Of a stretch of 17,348 nt of DNA, positions 14,833-17,348 are shown piece by piece. Made by a program: the position numbers and the translations under genes. Origin of the DNA: JACKOD01 sp041591635. Its GTDB lineage: Bacteria > Pseudomonadota > Gammaproteobacteria > Pseudomonadales > Oleiphilaceae. Under the pieces are notes generated by a model. It was not told the origin of the DNA and did no database searches. It worked only from the letters and a program-made list of their open reading frames with translations. Each line of letters starts with the position of its first letter. Positions within the stretch are counted from its first letter, which is position 1. The stretch lies in assembly GCA_041591635.1 (NCBI GenBank), contig JBFHRO010000049.1:1-17348 (forward strand), written 5' to 3'.

Positions 14833-14892
14833 AACCGGCTCCTTGAGTGAATGACTTCATACTATAGTGCATAGGCTTGTTTTCAGACGGAC

Positions 14893-17348
14893 TTAGCGAA
14901 GATTTTTCTGCAAGCGCCGGCTGATGTCCTCTGCCATTTCAAGACTTTTGAGCAAACTCAGGATATTGCTTTCAATGTTGAGGTTATAAATAAGCTCCCG
15001 ACCGTTGTTTACATCGGGATTGGCGCCCTGCATCGAAATTCCGAGCAGCAACAGCCCTTGCGGGGTGAAGTTTACCCAGCTGGCCAGCGCCTGATAGTGA
15101 AAATTCTGCAAGGCATTGATCGCAAACATCATCTGGGCGTTATTGCCAGCCATGCCCTTCCAGACTTCCGCATTGCGCAGCTGGATTCTTCCGGGAGCCT
15201 CCGCGCCCACACGCCCGTCGGCCACGTACACCCGGCCGGCATCCCAGGTCAAAGGCAAGAGTCCCGAAATACGACCGGTGGCATCAATATGCTCGTGCTC
15301 CAGCAGTACCAGCTGGGCCAGATCCAGCCCGCGCAATTCGATCCAGAACTGCTCTTTGGCCAACGGGCAGGCTATATGGGCCGGCTTTGCCAATCGCACC
15401 AGGCCATTGAAAATCTGCACCCGCGCTGCCTGCAGACCAATGTCGCACTTCAATATCGGGCCGATTTCAACCCCTCCCGCCAGCACCACTTCGGCCTCCT
15501 GTGCCGTTACAGGCCCTTTGAGTTCCCGCACTTTTACCCACAGCGGCGCATTGAGTTTGAGTTGCTGCGCCTCCAGTGTTACATCAAACCCGGCACTGGC
15601 GCCGTTGGCTGCGAGCGGCTTCTGGTTCAGATACCAGTCTTGCAGTAAGCCTTTGGCACTGAGTGTGATCCGGGGCGGCACAGCCCCGGCCCTGGACGAT
15701 CCAGCGCCAGAACGGCTGGCATCCCAGTGCAGGCTTCCCTCGATATCGGCCTTGCCGGGAATAATCTGCAACGCCGGCTCCATCGGGGGTAGCCAGTGAG
15801 TGAGCACGTCACTGCGATTGAGGGTGCCCAGCAGCCGATAGGCCAGCTGTCCTGCCTTGCCATCGCCTGAAGCTTCAAGCTCAAAGGGCAGGCGGATTCC
15901 CATGCTGTCGAGTTTGCCTGCGGATATCTTTATCTGCGATGGCGAGGCCTGCAGTTTGCCACTGGCACTGATGGCGGCCTCAAGCCCGCGCGCCTGGGCG
16001 TTGACAAGCGCCTCGAAGCCACTGGAATAGTGCCACAAGGCCGGTTTGCCCAGGTCGGCCAAACCCGCTTCAAGGGCCGACAGGGTGATCTTGACGTCAC
16101 TCAGGCGTCCCTCCGGGCTCGTCAGACGGCGCCACCCCAGTCTGGTCATACCCCCCACCTTCAGCCCCATGCCGCCATCGGCAATCGCTGGCGTGCCCTG
16201 CAGCATGACATCCAGTTCGACACCGGCATCTTGCACCGAATAGGGGCCGGCGCTGGCGCTCCAGCCGCCCAGTGCACCTTTGCTGCTGACCTGGAACGCC
16301 CGTGGCCCCTTGCTATCGCTGGTGCCATGAGGGGAAGTCCACCGCAAGTTCCCGGCGAGATCGATCCGTCCCGGCTTAACCTGCACCGGGGGATCAAGCG
16401 TCGATAACCAGTTCGAGAGCAATGCCGGATCGTCGGGGGTGCCGGTCAAGCGGTAACCGAGCGCCCCTGATGATGCATCGGTGGCCGCCGTCAGCGTAAA
16501 AGGCAGTGTCAGCCCCCTGGCTCGCATCAGCCCCTCACTGACATCAATAGTCTGCGCCGACGCCTGCACCAGCGCACCAAGCTCAACCTCAGCCCCCAGG
16601 CCAGATCCCTGAATGCTGGCATCGGCCTGCAGTTGTGATCGCAAGCGCCACGCCTCTGGCTGGTTGATATCATCGAGATGCAACTCGAACCTGGGTATCA
16701 CCAGTTGCCCTTTGGGCGAAGCCAGCGTTGGCAACTGCAGCCCTTCCCATGCCATGACGGCTGGCTCGTGGCTCATCAGATGCACGCCCTGTGTCCAGCT
16801 CACTTGAGCCGGCACCCGGATATCAATCTGCCGCGGCAACCCCTCTCGCTGCAAGCGTGCGTCCAGCGCCAGCGTTACCGCGGCCGCTTGCTTTGCCAGA
16901 TCGAGACTCAGGCTCAAATCGGCCGTGAGGGTCTCAACCGCTGGCACAGGGGCATCGGGCGCGCCCGCCTGCGCCTGACTTTCAAGCCGCACCTCGACCT
17001 CGGCGCCACAGGCTGTGAGGGGCAACGTCAGATCGCAGGCTACCGGACGCTGCAAGGCCAGATTCAGTTCGGGGGGTAACAGGGCCGCCAGTGCGCCAGG
17101 CCATGCCGGTGTACTTGCAGCCAGGGCCAAGGTATCCAGGTGCATCTGGCGCGGCGCCAAAAGCCCGCGCAGCCTCATCACGGGCCTGAGCTGGAAGTCA
17201 ATCGGGTGCGATGCCAGCCGCCCATTGATGGTCGGATGTCCTGTCCACTCCCATTCAAACGCCCCCGGCACATCCGGCATCTGCCCCAGGGCATAGCCCG
17301 CAAGAGTGAGTTCGGCTACTTGAGTCATGGCCGGCGGGGTGGGCCAGA
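14893..17348 (-). CDS. ydbH: YdbH, AsmA-like intermembrane phospholipid transport protein (partial, N-terminus missing)
   Basis: The C-terminal 818 or so codons of YdbH. The reading frame continues open to the window edge, past the first visible ATG at 17328, so the true start and the inner-membrane anchor are outside the window; E. coli YdbH is about 880 residues. The protein is rich in beta strands that build a hydrophobic groove across the periplasm. The C-terminal section (FEALVNAQARGLEAAISASG, GLLPLTWDAGRVYVADGRVG, LQNFHYQALASWVNFTPQGLLLLGISMQGANPDVNNGREL) matches the conserved YdbH end. Two segments at about 16150-16535 and 15520-15925 are clearly related copies (LPFELEASG, YRLLGT, GKADIEGSLHWD against LPFTLTAAT, YRLTGT, GRIDLAGNLRW). 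It forms an operon with ynbE and ydbL. Confidence 0.92.
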   Translation of the reverse strand, partial: WPTPPAMTQVAELTLAGYALGQMPDVPGAFEWEWTGHPTINGRLASHPIDFQLRPVMRLRGLLAPRQMHLDTLALAASTPAWPGALAALLPPELNLALQRPVACDLTLPLTACGAEVEVRLESQAQAGAPDAPVPAVETLTADLSLSLDLAKQAAAVTLALDARLQREGLPRQIDIRVPAQVSWTQGVHLMSHEPAVMAWEGLQLPTLASPKGQLVIPRFELHLDDINQPEAWRLRSQLQADASIQGSGLGAEVELGALVQASAQTIDVSEGLMRARGLTLPFTLTAATDASSGALGYRLTGTPDDPALLSNWLSTLDPPVQVKPGRIDLAGNLRWTSPHGTSDSKGPRAFQVSSKGALGGWSASAGPYSVQDAGVELDVMLQGTPAIADGGMGLKVGGMTRLGWRRLTSPEGRLSDVKITLSALEAGLADLGKPALWHYSSGFEALVNAQARGLEAAISASGKLQASPSQIKISAGKLDSMGIRLPFELEASGDGKAGQLAYRLLGTLNRSDVLTHWLPPMEPALQIIPGKADIEGSLHWDASRSGAGSSRAGAVPPRITLSAKGLLQDWYLNQKPLAANGASAGFDVTLEAQQLKLNAPLWVKVRELKGPVTAQEAEVVLAGGVEIGPILKCDIGLQAARVQIFNGLVRLAKPAHIACPLAKEQFWIELRGLDLAQLVLLEHEHIDATGRISGLLPLTWDAGRVYVADGRVGAEAPGRIQLRNAEVWKGMAGNNAQMMFAINALQNFHYQALASWVNFTPQGLLLLGISMQGANPDVNNGRELIYNLNIESNILSLLKSLEMAEDISRRLQKNLR

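Overview
This window looks like a chromosomal segment of a GC-rich gammaproteobacterium. The best clue is the ydbH-ynbE-ydbL cluster on the minus strand at the right end. HDOD proteins, RpfG/HupR-type response regulators, an LEA-2 lipoprotein and an AdeT-like solute-binding protein fit a free-living, possibly marine, Pseudomonadales-like lineage. The genus cannot be fixed from sequence alone. I see no tRNA, rRNA, IS element, CRISPR array or phage gene, and no gene-free stretch longer than about 200 bases.

Region 1 (184-7052, plus strand) is a tightly packed signalling operon. In order it holds a REC-coiled coil-PAS-like protein, a 67-residue ORF overlapping its neighbours, an HDOD protein, a soluble GAF-like histidine kinase, a REC protein with an HD-GYP-like domain that has lost key metal ligands, a REC protein with only a coiled-coil tail, and two cysteine-rich proteins of unknown function. 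Two junctions are ATGA overlaps and the others are short gaps, so co-expression and translational coupling are likely. One kinase sits with three receivers and none of the outputs is a DNA-binding domain, which points to control through protein-protein contacts or a second messenger.

Region 2 (7148-9631, plus) is a membrane hybrid histidine kinase with two receiver domains, the first probably impaired, and no HPt domain. It follows the operon after a gap of about 95 bases and may belong to the same circuit.

Region 3 (9670-12424) is mixed: an LEA-2/WHy lipoprotein on the minus strand, a divergent ArsC/low-molecular-weight phosphatase-fold protein, and a secreted AdeT-like solute-binding protein.

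Region 4 (12501-14165) is a convergent pair: a cyclic-nucleotide-binding-fold protein without a DNA-binding domain and a second HDOD protein. Region 5 (14264-17348, minus) is ydbL, ynbE and the 3' part of ydbH, an envelope lipid-transport bridge. The ydbH start lies beyond the window.

The most interesting part is region 1: a multi-receiver phosphorelay island with a degenerate HD-GYP domain and two uncharacterised proteins that share a CxxC / C / CxC cysteine layout.
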